From contig OY762279.1 of assembly GCA_963665455.1 (NCBI GenBank), positions 4,278,001 to 4,342,000 of the forward strand: a stretch of DNA of 64,000 bases, read 5' to 3'. Below are positions 33,638 through 42,921 of the stretch, in pieces (positions within the stretch are counted from its first letter, which is position 1; the number at the start of each line of letters is the position of its first letter). A program made the position numbers and the translations under genes. The notes beneath the pieces were generated by a model, which ran no database searches, was not told where the DNA came from, and worked only from the letters and a program-made list of their open reading frames with translations. This DNA is from VXNE01 sp963665455 (GTDB lineage: Bacteria > Pseudomonadota > Gammaproteobacteria > Pseudomonadales > Azotimanducaceae).

Positions 33638-34546
33638 AATGGAACCACGGAACCTCCGGACGAGCGCCGCCTGCCGGCCGATTTCGCGTGGCCGAACGGC
33701 GCGCGCCTCGCGCTCTCCATCGTCGTGAACGTCGAGGAGGGGGCTGAAATGAGCGTACTCGACGGTGATGAGCGCCCGGAGCCGGTCGACGAACTCGGTG
33801 CCGTGCCCCGGCGCAAGATGCGCGTGCACGGCAACGAGTCCAACTACCGCTACGGCATCGACGTGGGGGCCCCCCGGGTGTTTCGTCTCCTCGAGGAACG
33901 CGGCTTGCCCGTGACGGCGACGGCCGCCGCCCTGGCTCTGGAGCGCGCCCCGGAGATGGCGGCGCGGCTCGCGGCGGGAGGGCACGAGGCGGCCTGCCAC
34001 GGCTACCGCTGGGTCTTCCAGCACCGGATGGAGGAGGCGGAGGAGCGGGACTTCATTCGCCGCGCCCGGGACAGCATCGCCCGGAGCGTCGGCGTAGCGC
34101 CCGTCGGCTGGCTCTCGCGGCTGCTGCACACCGACCACACCCGGCGCCTGCTGGCGGAGGAAGGATTCGTCTACCACATGGACGACTACTCCGGCGACCT
34201 GCCCTTCTGGGAGCGCGTCGAGTGCGCGGACGGCAGCGAACGCCCGATACTGGTTCTGCCGTACGCCCTCGACTCCAACGACATGAAGATGTGGCAGGCC
34301 CCGTCGCTCACCCCCGCCGACTGGGCGCGCTACGCCATCGACACCTTCGAGTGGCTGTTGGAGGAGGCCGGCGGCGAGGGCGCGCGCATGATGTCATTGG
34401 GCCTGCACCTGCGTATCGTGGGGCGGCCGGGACGCGCCGGCGCCCTGCGCCGGGTGCTGGATCACGTGAGCGGCCGGAGCGACGTGTGGGTGGCGACGCG
34501 CAAGGCCATCGCCGCCGCCTACGCCGATGCGGTCCCACCGCCGTAG
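33632..34546 (+). CDS. Polysaccharide-deacetylase-family protein, PuuE allantoinase / cyclic imidase-like
   Basis: 304 residues. The order follows PuuE-type allantoinases rather than peptidoglycan deacetylases: ALSIVVNVEEGAE at 27-39, NYRYGIDVGAPRVFRLLEERGLPVTA, HEAACHGYRWVF with His123, PVGWLSRLLHTDHTRRLL, LVLPYALDSNDMKMW, and GLHLRIVGRPGR near the end. Members hydrolyse cyclic amides; as I recall, some bacterial cyclic-imide hydrolases belong here. First gene of the long operon, so it may open an imide ring such as a maleimide. No ribosome site before the ATG; see the promoter entry. Confidence 0.75.
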   Translation: MSNGTTEPPDERRLPADFAWPNGARLALSIVVNVEEGAEMSVLDGDERPEPVDELGAVPRRKMRVHGNESNYRYGIDVGAPRVFRLLEERGLPVTATAAALALERAPEMAARLAAGGHEAACHGYRWVFQHRMEEAEERDFIRRARDSIARSVGVAPVGWLSRLLHTDHTRRLLAEEGFVYHMDDYSGDLPFWERVECADGSERPILVLPYALDSNDMKMWQAPSLTPADWARYAIDTFEWLLEEAGGEGARMMSLGLHLRIVGRPGRAGALRRVLDHVSGRSDVWVATRKAIAAAYADAVPPP

Positions 34547-34596
34547 CGGCTGCGACGGGCCACTGAGCGGAGACGGGAGACGGGAGAGCAGCACCC

Positions 34597-35118
34597 ATGA
34601 GCCAGCAATTCAAACAGGTCGGACCCCATCGGTACCGGGAGTCCTTCGGCCGCTACTACGACGATTTCGTGGTGGGCGACGTCTACGAGCACCGCCCCGG
34701 CAAGACGGTGACAGAGCAGGACAACCACATGTTCACCCTGCTCACCCTCAACACTCATCCGTTGCACTTCGACCGCGAGTACGGCAAGGCCACGGAGTTC
34801 GGGCGCAACCTCGTGGTGAGCCCCTACACCCTCGCGCTGCTGATCGGCATGAGCGTCACCGACGTGAGCCAGAAGGCCATCGCCAACCTCGGCATGGACG
34901 AGGTGAAGTTCACCGCCCCGGTGTTCGCCGGCGACACCCTCTACGCGCACTCCGAGGTGCTCGGCAAGCGCGAGTCGAAGTCCCGGCCCGGCCAGGGGAT
35001 CGTCACCGTGCGCACCGTCGGCGCGAATCAGGACGGCGTGGAGGTGTGCACGTTCCTGCGCAATGTCCTGGTCCCGGCCCGCGGCCATGCCGCCGAGGAC
35101 CGCATCGATCACTACTGA
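34597..35118 (+). CDS. MaoC-like hydratase
   Basis: 173 residues, one hot-dog domain. FVVGDVYEHRPGKTVTEQDN and THPLHFDREYGKATEFGR hold the Asp/His pattern of MaoC enoyl-CoA hydratases (ITEaDi...N..PlH.D...A), and VSPYTLALLIGMSV follows. Close relatives hydrate branched C5 acyl-CoAs such as mesaconyl- or itaconyl-CoA. With CoA transferases and an acyl-CoA dehydrogenase behind it, hydration of a branched unsaturated diacyl-CoA is a good guess. Clear ribosome region upstream. Confidence 0.8.
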   Translation: MSQQFKQVGPHRYRESFGRYYDDFVVGDVYEHRPGKTVTEQDNHMFTLLTLNTHPLHFDREYGKATEFGRNLVVSPYTLALLIGMSVTDVSQKAIANLGMDEVKFTAPVFAGDTLYAHSEVLGKRESKSRPGQGIVTVRTVGANQDGVEVCTFLRNVLVPARGHAAEDRIDHY

Positions 35119-35130
35119 GGAGCGAACGCC

Positions 35131-36369
35131 ATGACCGCGGAAGACTCCACCGCCCCGACCCCCTCCACCCCCTCCACCGGCCAGCCGGGACGCGGCTACA
35201 CCGCCACCGACGAACAGGCCATCCTCGACACCCTCGCCCGCTGGGTCGAGCGCGAGGTCAAGCCCCACGTCATGGAGATGGAGCACGACGACGTCTATCC
35301 CCACGCCTTCGTGGAGCAGATGAAGGAGTTCGGGCTGTTCGGCGCGACCGTGTCCGAGCGCTACGGCGGATTGGGCCTGCGCGCCGGCACCTACGCGCGC
35401 ATCGTCGCCTTGATCTCGGAACAGTGGATGTCGCTCACCGGCATCTTCAACTCCCACCTGATGATGGCGCGGATCGTCGAGAAGTACGGCACCGAGGAGC
35501 AGCGCGAGTATTGGCTACCGAAGTTCGTCACCGGCGAGATCCGGGGCGCGCTCGCCCTCACCGAACCCGACGCCGGCACGGACCTGCAGGGCATCCGCAC
35601 CCGCGCCGTCGCCACCGGGGACGGTTACCGCATCGACGGCACCAAGACGTGGATCAGCAACGGCATCGAGGGCGGGGCCGTGGCCCTGCTCGTGAAGACC
35701 GACCCGGACGCCGACCCGCCCCGCCGGGGCATGTCCATGTTCATCGCCCCTAAGGCGGACCCCGACAACGGCCGGCGGCACGAGGGATTCCGCACCGGAC
35801 GCCGGCTGGAGAAGCTCGGCTACCACGGCATCGACTCCGCCGAACTCGTCTTCGAGAACTACACCCTCGACGCCCGCCGCCACCTCGTCGGCGGCGAGCC
35901 GGGCAAGGGCTTCTACATGGCGGTGGGCGGCCTAGAGCTCGGCCGCATCAATGTCGCGGCCCGCTCCGTCGGCATCGCCCGCCGGGCCCTGGACGAGGCC
36001 ACCGCGTACGCCCAGACGCGCCACACCTTCGGCAAGCCCATCGCCGAACACCAGGCCATCCAGCTCAAGCTCGGCGAGATGGCGACCCGGACCCGCGCGG
36101 CCGAGTTGCTCACCGAGGACGCGGCCCGGGCCTACGACGCCGGCGAACGCTGCGACATGGAGGCCGGCATGGCGAAATACTTCGCCTCCGAGAGCGCGCT
36201 GACGAACGCCACGGAGGCGATGCGCATCCACGGCGGCTACGGCTATTCCAGGGAGTACCCCGTCGAGCGCCTGTATCGCGAGGCGCCGCTGATGTGCATC
36301 GGCGAGGGCACGAACGAGATGCAGCGCATCGTCATCGCGCGGCAACTCGTCGAGCGCAATCCCGTCTGA
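35131..36369 (+). CDS. Acyl-CoA dehydrogenase
   Basis: 412 residues. LALTEPDAGTDLQGIRTRA, TKTWISNGIEGGAVALLVKT, AARSVGIARRALDEATAYAQTRHTFGKPI and IHGGYGYSREYPVERLYRE are family signatures; the expected catalytic Glu sits in CIGEGTNEMQR. The enzyme introduces a 2,3-double bond into an acyl-CoA using FAD and passes electrons to ETF. Twelve bases behind the MaoC gene. Chain type unknown; the context suggests a branched or dicarboxylic acyl-CoA. Confidence 0.9.
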   Translation: MTAEDSTAPTPSTPSTGQPGRGYTATDEQAILDTLARWVEREVKPHVMEMEHDDVYPHAFVEQMKEFGLFGATVSERYGGLGLRAGTYARIVALISEQWMSLTGIFNSHLMMARIVEKYGTEEQREYWLPKFVTGEIRGALALTEPDAGTDLQGIRTRAVATGDGYRIDGTKTWISNGIEGGAVALLVKTDPDADPPRRGMSMFIAPKADPDNGRRHEGFRTGRRLEKLGYHGIDSAELVFENYTLDARRHLVGGEPGKGFYMAVGGLELGRINVAARSVGIARRALDEATAYAQTRHTFGKPIAEHQAIQLKLGEMATRTRAAELLTEDAARAYDAGERCDMEAGMAKYFASESALTNATEAMRIHGGYGYSREYPVERLYREAPLMCIGEGTNEMQRIVIARQLVERNPV

Positions 36370-36375
36370 GCGCCC

Positions 36376-37521
36376 ATGGCCGGTCCGATGGAACTGCTGC
36401 GGGGGGTGCGGGTCCTCTCCGTGGAGCACTACGGCGCCGGGCCCTACGGCACGCAACTGTTGGCGGACCTCGGCGCGGACGTCATCAAGGTCGAGAACCC
36501 CGGCAGCGGCGGCGACATCTCGCGCTCGGTCGGGCCGTACCACCTCGGCGACGGCGACAGCCTCTTCCACCAGTCCTTCAATCGGGGCAAGCGCAGCGTG
36601 GTGCTGGACCTGGCGTCTTCGGACGGACGGGCGCGCTTCGAGCGCCTGGTCGCGGACGCGGACGCGGTGGCCAACAACCTTCGCGGGGACCAGCCGGAGA
36701 GACTCCGCATACGTCATGCCGACCTAGCGGCCGTGAAGCCCGCCATCGTGTGCGCCCACCTGTCCGCCTATGGACGCGGCAACTCGCGGGAGCGCTGGCC
36801 GGGCTACGACTACCTCATGCAGGCGGAGTGCGGCTTCCTGGACCTGACGGGGGAACCCGACGCGCCGCCGGCCCGTTTCGGCCTGTCCATGGTGGACTAC
36901 ATGACCGGGGCGCTGCTCGCGTGCGCGCTGGTCTCCGCCGTCCTGCGGGCACGGGAGACGGGCGAGGGCTGCGACGTGGACACCTCCCTCTACGACACGG
37001 CCCTGCATCAACTCTCCTACCCCGCGGTATGGTTCCTGAACGAGGGGCATCGGACCCGCCGCCTGCCGCGCTCCTCCCATCCCAGCATCGTGCCGAGCCA
37101 GTTGTTCCGCACCGCCGATGGCTGGTTGTTCGTCATGTGCCAGACGCCGCGCTTCTGGGAGGCGTTCTGCGCCGAGGTCGGGCGCAACGACCTCCTGAAG
37201 GACGCGCGTTTCGGGGACGCCCCCGGCCGCCTGGCCCACCGCGAGGCGTTGCAGGACGAGATCGAGGAGACCCTCCGGGGCGCCACGACGGACCACTGGC
37301 TCGACCTGCTCGCCGGCACGGTCCCCGTCGCCCCGGTGCACGACATCGCGCAGGCGCTCGACAATCCTTTCGCGCGGGAGGTGGGGATGTTGAACGTCGT
37401 CGATCATCCCGACGTGGATGGGGGGCTCGCGATGCTGTCGAGCCCCATCCGCGTGAACGGCCACCGGGGCCCCGACCGCCGTGCCCCGCTGCTCGGAGAA
37501 CACGATGCGGAACTGCCCTGA
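36376..37521 (+). CDS. CaiB/BaiF family CoA transferase, third copy
   Basis: 381 residues. GVRVLSVEHYGAGPYGTQLLADLGADVIKVEN, RGKRSVVLDLAS, and the catalytic Asp in SMVDYMTGALLACAL. The C-terminal part (HDIAQALDNPFAREVGML) is typical. Six bases behind the acyl-CoA dehydrogenase and followed by another CoA transferase at 37558. A tandem of two distinct class III enzymes may form a heteromer or serve two acids. Confidence 0.85.
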   Translation: MAGPMELLRGVRVLSVEHYGAGPYGTQLLADLGADVIKVENPGSGGDISRSVGPYHLGDGDSLFHQSFNRGKRSVVLDLASSDGRARFERLVADADAVANNLRGDQPERLRIRHADLAAVKPAIVCAHLSAYGRGNSRERWPGYDYLMQAECGFLDLTGEPDAPPARFGLSMVDYMTGALLACALVSAVLRARETGEGCDVDTSLYDTALHQLSYPAVWFLNEGHRTRRLPRSSHPSIVPSQLFRTADGWLFVMCQTPRFWEAFCAEVGRNDLLKDARFGDAPGRLAHREALQDEIEETLRGATTDHWLDLLAGTVPVAPVHDIAQALDNPFAREVGMLNVVDHPDVDGGLAMLSSPIRVNGHRGPDRRAPLLGEHDAELP

Positions 37522-37557
37522 GGGCACGGCCCGGCGAACACGCCCGGAGCGGCGGAC

Positions 37558-38727
37558 GTGAAGCTCGAGGGCATTCGCGTCCTCGACCTCTCGGCCTTCC
37601 TGCCGGGGCCGCACCTGACCATGACCCTCGCGGACCACGGCGCGGACGTCGTCATGGTGGAGCCCGCCAACGGCGTCGGCGAGCCCACCCGCGTCGTGGG
37701 CTACCGGGACGGCGACGACGTCTCGGTGTGGTTCCGCAACATCGCCCGTGGCAAGCGCAGCCTGCGGATCGACCTCAAGGATCCCGAAGGACGACGGTTC
37801 TTCCACCACTTGGCGGAGGGTGCCGACGTGCTGGTCGAGTCCTTCCGGCCGGGGGTGGCCGCCCGGCTCGGCGTCGACTACGCGACCCTGGCCGAGCACA
37901 ACCCGCGGCTCGTCTACTGCTCGATCTCCGCCTTCGGCCAGGATGGACCGCTACGCGACAAGCCGGCCCACGACCTGACCGTCCAGGCGCTCGCCGGGGT
38001 CGCCGCGCTCAACCGGGGGCTCGAGGACGGCAAGCCGGCCGCGCCGAACATTCCCGCCGCCGACGCCATCGCCTCGCTCACCGCCCTTTCCGCGATCCTG
38101 ATGGCGCTCCTGCGCCGGGAGCGCAGCGGCCGGGGCGACTACATCGACCTCGCCATGTACGACGCCCTCCTCGCCTGGACGCCCAACGTCACCGGCCCGG
38201 TGTTCGCGGAGGACGCGCACCCGGAGCCGGCCCACATGCGCTCCTTCGGCGGCGCGGCCATGTACCACATCTACGAGACCGCGGACGGGGAGTTCCTCGT
38301 GCTCGGTGGTTCGGAGGTGAAGTTCGCCCGCAACCTGCTGGCGGCCTTCGACCGCCTCGACCTCCTGCCCTTCGCGGAAATCGAACCCGGTCCCGAGCAG
38401 GAACCGCTCCGCGCCTTCTTCCGGGAGCAGTTCGCTTCACGGCCCCGCACCCATTGGGAGCAGTTCCTCAAGCCGGTCGACTGCTGTTGGGCGTTCGTGC
38501 GCTCATTGAAGGACGCGTTCGAGGATCCCCACACCCTGCACCGCGGCATGCTGCTGCGGGATGGGGGCGGTCACCGCCACATCGGACCGCCCATCAAGTT
38601 CGCCCACGAACCGGCGCGTCCGAGGCTCGACATCCCGGAGTACGGCGAACACTCCGTCGAACTCGGCGAGTCGTTGGGACTCGAGCCCGCCGCCCTCGCG
38701 GCGCTGCGCGAGCGCGGCACGATCTGA
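37558..38727 (+). CDS. CaiB/BaiF family CoA transferase, fourth copy
   Basis: 389 residues from a GTG. GIRVLDLSAFLPGPHLTMTLADHGADVVMVEPANGVGEPTR, ARGKRSLRIDLKDPEG, and IPAADAIASLTALSAILM, where the catalytic Asp lies. Clearly diverged from the copy at 36376. Its stop overlaps the ATG of the PrpD-family gene by one base (TGATG), so coupling is tight. Confidence 0.85.
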   Translation: MKLEGIRVLDLSAFLPGPHLTMTLADHGADVVMVEPANGVGEPTRVVGYRDGDDVSVWFRNIARGKRSLRIDLKDPEGRRFFHHLAEGADVLVESFRPGVAARLGVDYATLAEHNPRLVYCSISAFGQDGPLRDKPAHDLTVQALAGVAALNRGLEDGKPAAPNIPAADAIASLTALSAILMALLRRERSGRGDYIDLAMYDALLAWTPNVTGPVFAEDAHPEPAHMRSFGGAAMYHIYETADGEFLVLGGSEVKFARNLLAAFDRLDLLPFAEIEPGPEQEPLRAFFREQFASRPRTHWEQFLKPVDCCWAFVRSLKDAFEDPHTLHRGMLLRDGGGHRHIGPPIKFAHEPARPRLDIPEYGEHSVELGESLGLEPAALAALRERGTI

Positions 38728-40118
38728 TGCCCGGCGGCGGCGCGCGCGTGAACGGCGGCCTCCTCGACCGGTTGACGCAGTTCGCCGCCGAGACCGGGTT
38801 CGAGGACCTGCCCGCCGAGGCCGTTCGCGCCACGGCGACGTTCCTGCTCGACAGCCTGGCCGTCGGCGTCGCCGGAAGCACCGGGCCGTACCGGGACGAG
38901 ATGGTGCGGACCGCCCTCGCCTGGGGCGCGGGGGGCGGCGCCCGGGTGCTCGGCGACGGCCTCGCCGTGCCCCCCGCCACCGCCGCCTTCGTCAACGCCT
39001 ACCAGATGCACTGCCAGGAGTTCGACTGCGTCCATGAAGCCGCCGTGGCCCACGCCATGACCGCGGTCGCCGCCGCCGCGTTGGCGGAGGCGGAGCGGGC
39101 GCCCGTCGAAGGCCGGCGGCTCGTGCTCGCCCTCGCGCTCGGCGTCGAGGTCGCCGCGGTACTCGGCGTCGCCGCGGACGCGCCGCTGCGCTTCTTCCGC
39201 CCCGCCACCGTCGGCGCCTTCGGCGCGGCGGTCGCGGTGGGCGTGCTGCGTGGCTTCGACCAAACCCGGCTCCGCCGCTGCTTCGGGCACGCGCTGGGGC
39301 AGGCGGCCGGCACGATGCAGGCCCACGAGGAGGGCAAGCCCACCCTGCCGCTCCAGCTCGGCGGCGCGGCCCGCGCCGGCCTGGTCGCGGCGGACCTTGC
39401 CGGCGCCGGAGTGCCCGCCCCGGACGACGCGCTCGAAGGACGCCATGGCTACCTCCCCCTGTTCGAGACCCGCTTCGACGCCGCGCGTGCGGCGCGGACG
39501 GTCGGATGCCCCTGGCGCGTGACCGAACTCAGCCACAAGCCCTACCCCGCCGGCCGCGCCACCCACGGCGGCATCGAGGCCGTGCTGCGACTGCGGGCCC
39601 GGGGCGTCCGCGCCGATCACCTCGAACGCGCGACGTTGACCGCGCCGCCCTTGATCCACCAACTGGTGATCCGCCCGCCCAAGGCCGACATGGACGCCAA
39701 CTATGCCCGCCTGTGCTTCCCCTACGTCGGCGCGGTGGCACTCGAAACCGGCGGCGTCGGCCTCGAGCACTTCGCCGGGCCGGAGTTGCGCTGCGAAGAA
39801 CGTCTGGCCCTCGCCGCGCGCTTCACCGCGGTTGTCAGCGAGACACCGGACGCCGCGGCCTTCGTGCCCCAAATTTTGTCGGCCGAACTGCGGGACGGGA
39901 CGACCAGCACCGTCCGCATCGACGCGCTGCTCGGCTCGCCGGCGCGGCCGCTGTCGATGGCGCGGCAGGCGGCCAAGGTGCGGGCCTGCCTTACCGCCGT
40001 CTACCCGGACGCCGAGCGCGCGGAACTCCTTATCGCCATGGTGGCGGAGTTGCCCGACCTGCCTGACGCCGCAGCGTTGCTCGATCCCGTCACCGATCTC
40101 CCGAGGACGCGACCGTGA
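38727..40118 (+). CDS. MmgE/PrpD family protein
   Basis: 463 residues. FLLDSLAVGVAGSTGPYRDE, NAYQMHCQEFDCVHEAAVAH, FGHALGQAAGTMQAHEEGK and the C-terminal small domain identify the family, which includes 2-methylcitrate dehydratase, iminodisuccinate epimerase and cis-aconitate decarboxylase. All act on small di- or tricarboxylates. Here a dehydratase or decarboxylase on a substituted succinate/malate would suit. The frame extends far upstream over four genes, but the overlapping TGATG start fixes the true one. Confidence 0.85.
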   Translation: MPGGGARVNGGLLDRLTQFAAETGFEDLPAEAVRATATFLLDSLAVGVAGSTGPYRDEMVRTALAWGAGGGARVLGDGLAVPPATAAFVNAYQMHCQEFDCVHEAAVAHAMTAVAAAALAEAERAPVEGRRLVLALALGVEVAAVLGVAADAPLRFFRPATVGAFGAAVAVGVLRGFDQTRLRRCFGHALGQAAGTMQAHEEGKPTLPLQLGGAARAGLVAADLAGAGVPAPDDALEGRHGYLPLFETRFDAARAARTVGCPWRVTELSHKPYPAGRATHGGIEAVLRLRARGVRADHLERATLTAPPLIHQLVIRPPKADMDANYARLCFPYVGAVALETGGVGLEHFAGPELRCEERLALAARFTAVVSETPDAAAFVPQILSAELRDGTTSTVRIDALLGSPARPLSMARQAAKVRACLTAVYPDAERAELLIAMVAELPDLPDAAALLDPVTDLPRTRP

Positions 40119-41509
40119 CGGTTCCCGCGCCCTACCATCGCGCGGCCGACTTCGAGGGACTACTCCGGGAGCACCCCATCGGGCCCGAGTTCGACACGTT
40201 CGCCCGCACCATCAGCAGGGACGAGTTGTTCGCGCGGCAGGATCGGCTGTTCCGCCGCTGCGTGGCGCGGGCCTGGGAGACGGGCTTCTATCGGCGGCTC
40301 TGGGGCGCGGCCGGGATCGAACGGGGCGAGATAGCGAGCTTGGAGGACATAACCAAGCTCCCCGTCTTCGACAAGTCCGACTTGATGGCGAGCATCGAGT
40401 CCCATCCGCCGTTCGGCGACTTTGGCGGCTTCGAGCGGGGCGACCCGGCGCGGCCGCCCGTCGTCTTCCACACGACGAGCGGCACCACCGGACGCCCGCA
40501 GACGCTGTTGTTCGGCCCCCGCTCCCGGGAGGCGCAGAGCCTGCTCCTAGCCCGCGCCTACCGCTGGCAGGGGCTGCGCGCGGACGACGTGGTCCACTCC
40601 TGCTACGGCCACGGCACCGTCAACGGCGGCCACTACGTGCGCGAGGCGGTCACGCATTGGACGAACGCGCTGTTCGTGTCCGCGGGAACCGGCCTCGAGA
40701 CGCCATCCGCACGCCAAGCCGGCCTCATGCGGGACTTCGGGGCGACCGTCCTCGTGGGCTTCGCGGACTACCTGCGGCGGCTCGCCGAGGTGGCGGCCGC
40801 CGAGGGCCTCGCCATCGGCACGGACCTCCGCGTGCGCATGATCAGCGGACACATGGGACAGGAGGACAAGGCCGCGCTCCGGCGACTGTGGGGCGGCCCC
40901 GACTGCTACGACTGGTACGGGGTCGGCGACACCGGCATCGTGGCGGCCGAGGGGCCGGACCGGGACGGCCTCTACGTGATGGAGGACGCCCACTACCTCG
41001 AACTGCTCGACGTGGACACCGGCGCATCCGTCGCGCCGGGCCAACCCGGCGACATGGTGTGTACGTGCCTCTACAAGCACGATGTCTACCCGATCCTGCG
41101 CTTCAACACCCACGACGTGAGCCGCGAACGCACCGATGCCTCCGCGGCGGGGTATGGGCTGCGGCGCATCGAGGGATTTCTCGGCCGCAGCGACAACATG
41201 GTGAAGATCAAGGGCATCAACGTGTTTCCTCATGCAGTAGGACCGATTCTTGCCGGCCTGCCCGAGTTCCTCGGCGAGTTCGTGTGCCGCGTGACTTCGG
41301 CGGGGACCATGACGGTGGTGGCGGAAGCCCGAGGCGGGGACGGCTCGCTCGTGGAACGCATGGGGACGCTGCTCAAGAACGGGCTCGGCATCGAGGTGGA
41401 CATCGAATTGGCCACCGCCGGCGAGACGGCGGCGCTCACCCAAGTGGAGCGCCGTCAGAAGCCCATCCGCCTCATCGACGAACGGCCACCGGCCGGAGCG
41501 CCTCGGTGA
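40115..41509 (+). CDS. Phenylacetate-CoA-ligase-like AMP-forming enzyme
   Basis: 464 residues from the GTG at 40115, overlapping the PrpD stop (GTGA). HTTSGTTGRPQTLLFGP is the AMP-binding loop; DWYGVGDTGIVAAEGPD the next; ILRFNTHDVSRER and RIEGFLGRSDNMVKIKGINVFP the hinge and end. PaaK-type enzymes make aryl- or acyl-CoA esters from acid, ATP and CoA. It gives this operon an ATP-driven activation route besides the CoA transferases. Confidence 0.85.
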   Translation: MTVPAPYHRAADFEGLLREHPIGPEFDTFARTISRDELFARQDRLFRRCVARAWETGFYRRLWGAAGIERGEIASLEDITKLPVFDKSDLMASIESHPPFGDFGGFERGDPARPPVVFHTTSGTTGRPQTLLFGPRSREAQSLLLARAYRWQGLRADDVVHSCYGHGTVNGGHYVREAVTHWTNALFVSAGTGLETPSARQAGLMRDFGATVLVGFADYLRRLAEVAAAEGLAIGTDLRVRMISGHMGQEDKAALRRLWGGPDCYDWYGVGDTGIVAAEGPDRDGLYVMEDAHYLELLDVDTGASVAPGQPGDMVCTCLYKHDVYPILRFNTHDVSRERTDASAAGYGLRRIEGFLGRSDNMVKIKGINVFPHAVGPILAGLPEFLGEFVCRVTSAGTMTVVAEARGGDGSLVERMGTLLKNGLGIEVDIELATAGETAALTQVERRQKPIRLIDERPPAGAPR

Positions 41510-41541
41510 GTCCGGTGCGGCTGGGCAAGGTCCATTAAGCC

Positions 41542-42921
41542 ATGACCCAGGCAACCCGCGTGCCCGCAGACGCCACCGCCCTCGCCGCCGACTTCGCCTC
41601 CGGGCGGGTCCATCCGTGCGCCGCCATTGAGGCCGCACTCGGGCGCATCGAGCGACTCGACCCCCTTGTCGAGGCCTGCAACCACGTCGCCGACCGAGCA
41701 TCGCTCCTCGCCGCCGCCGACGCCGCGGCCACACGCTGGGAGCGCGGCACGGCCCTCTCGGCCCTCGACGGCGTCCCGTTCGGCGTCAAGGCCAACATCG
41801 CCGTGCGCGGGCTGCCCTGGCATGCCGGCATCGCCGCGTTCAAGGAGCGCGTCGCCAGGGTGGATGCGGCGTGCGTGGTGCGTTTGCGCGCCGCCGGGCT
41901 GATTCCCGTCGCCGTACTCAACATGCACGAGGCGGCCCTCGGCGAGACCTCGCACAACCCGGCCTTCGCGACCACCCGCAATCCCTGGGCCCTGGACCGC
42001 ATCCCCGGAGGTTCGTCCGGGGGCTCCGCCGCCGCCGTCGCGAGCGGAATGTTGCCCCTCGCGCTCGGGACCGACGATCTCGGCTCCGTGCGCCTGCCCT
42101 CGGCCCTGTGCGGCATCGTGGGGTTCAAGCCCGCGCACGGGGAGGTTCCGGTGGATGGCGTGGTGCCCCTGTCGCCCGGCCTCGACCATGTGGGCATCCA
42201 TGCCCGCAGCGTCGGGGATGCGGCCCTCGTCCTGCCCATCCTGCGTGGGCCGCCGGATGCCGCTGCGTCGGCCGGCTCCGAAGCCGAGCGCGATGGTCCC
42301 CCGCCCCTAGCACCCTGGCTACTCGGCGACCCCGACATCATCGAACCCAACTTACGCGCTGCTTGCGACGCAGCCCTACAAGCCGCGGGTCCGCTCGCGC
42401 CGGTCGTGGATTGGTCCGACTTCGACACATCCGCCGTACGCCGGGCCGGGCTCCTGCACTGCGAGCGGGATGCCGCCCGCCACTTCGTGGCGGCGCTCAA
42501 GAAACATCCCGAGGGCTTCAGCGCCGACTTCCGGCGGCTGGTGTCCTGGGGCGCGGCGCAAGATCACGCCAAGGTCGGCGCGGCCAGCGAGCGCCTCCGC
42601 GGGGCGGCGCGGGCACTGCGCCGTGACTTGGACGGAAGGCTGCTGGCGGGTCCAACGACCCCACATATCGCGCCTCGACGCGGCGCGCCCATGCCGACCA
42701 CGCTCGCCGACTTCACCGCGCCCCCGGCGATCGCCGGCGTGCCGGCGATCTCGGTGCCGGTCCCCAACCCCGGTGGACCGATGCCCGTCGGCCTACAGAT
42801 CGTCGGCCTGCGGAGCGGGGACGTGCTCGGGGCGGCGGCACGCCTCTTCCCCGGCACCGCCGCCATCGCCGAGCCGGACCCCGACACCGTCCGATCGTCC
42901 CACGCACGAGGAGCGCCATGA
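41542..42921 (+). CDS. Amidase signature family hydrolase
   Basis: 459 residues. Ser-cisSer-Lys triad landmarks: GVPFGVKANIAV with Lys83, GGSSGGSAA (156-164) and GTDDLGSVRLPSALCG with the nucleophile Ser182. The rest matches amidase/half-amidase enzymes. It could hydrolyse a half-amide left after imide ring opening by the PuuE-like enzyme at the head of this operon. Its ATG overlaps no gene; the stop overlaps the thioesterase ATG by four bases. Confidence 0.85.
   Translation: MTQATRVPADATALAADFASGRVHPCAAIEAALGRIERLDPLVEACNHVADRASLLAAADAAATRWERGTALSALDGVPFGVKANIAVRGLPWHAGIAAFKERVARVDAACVVRLRAAGLIPVAVLNMHEAALGETSHNPAFATTRNPWALDRIPGGSSGGSAAAVASGMLPLALGTDDLGSVRLPSALCGIVGFKPAHGEVPVDGVVPLSPGLDHVGIHARSVGDAALVLPILRGPPDAAASAGSEAERDGPPPLAPWLLGDPDIIEPNLRAACDAALQAAGPLAPVVDWSDFDTSAVRRAGLLHCERDAARHFVAALKKHPEGFSADFRRLVSWGAAQDHAKVGAASERLRGAARALRRDLDGRLLAGPTTPHIAPRRGAPMPTTLADFTAPPAIAGVPAISVPVPNPGGPMPVGLQIVGLRSGDVLGAAARLFPGTAAIAEPDPDTVRSSHARGAP

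Noticed and set aside
36294..40118. A single frame open over almost 3.8 kb on the plus strand
   Set aside because: It spans several genes in other frames; only the part from 38727 (PrpD family) has conserved sequence. Long false frames are common in GC-rich DNA.
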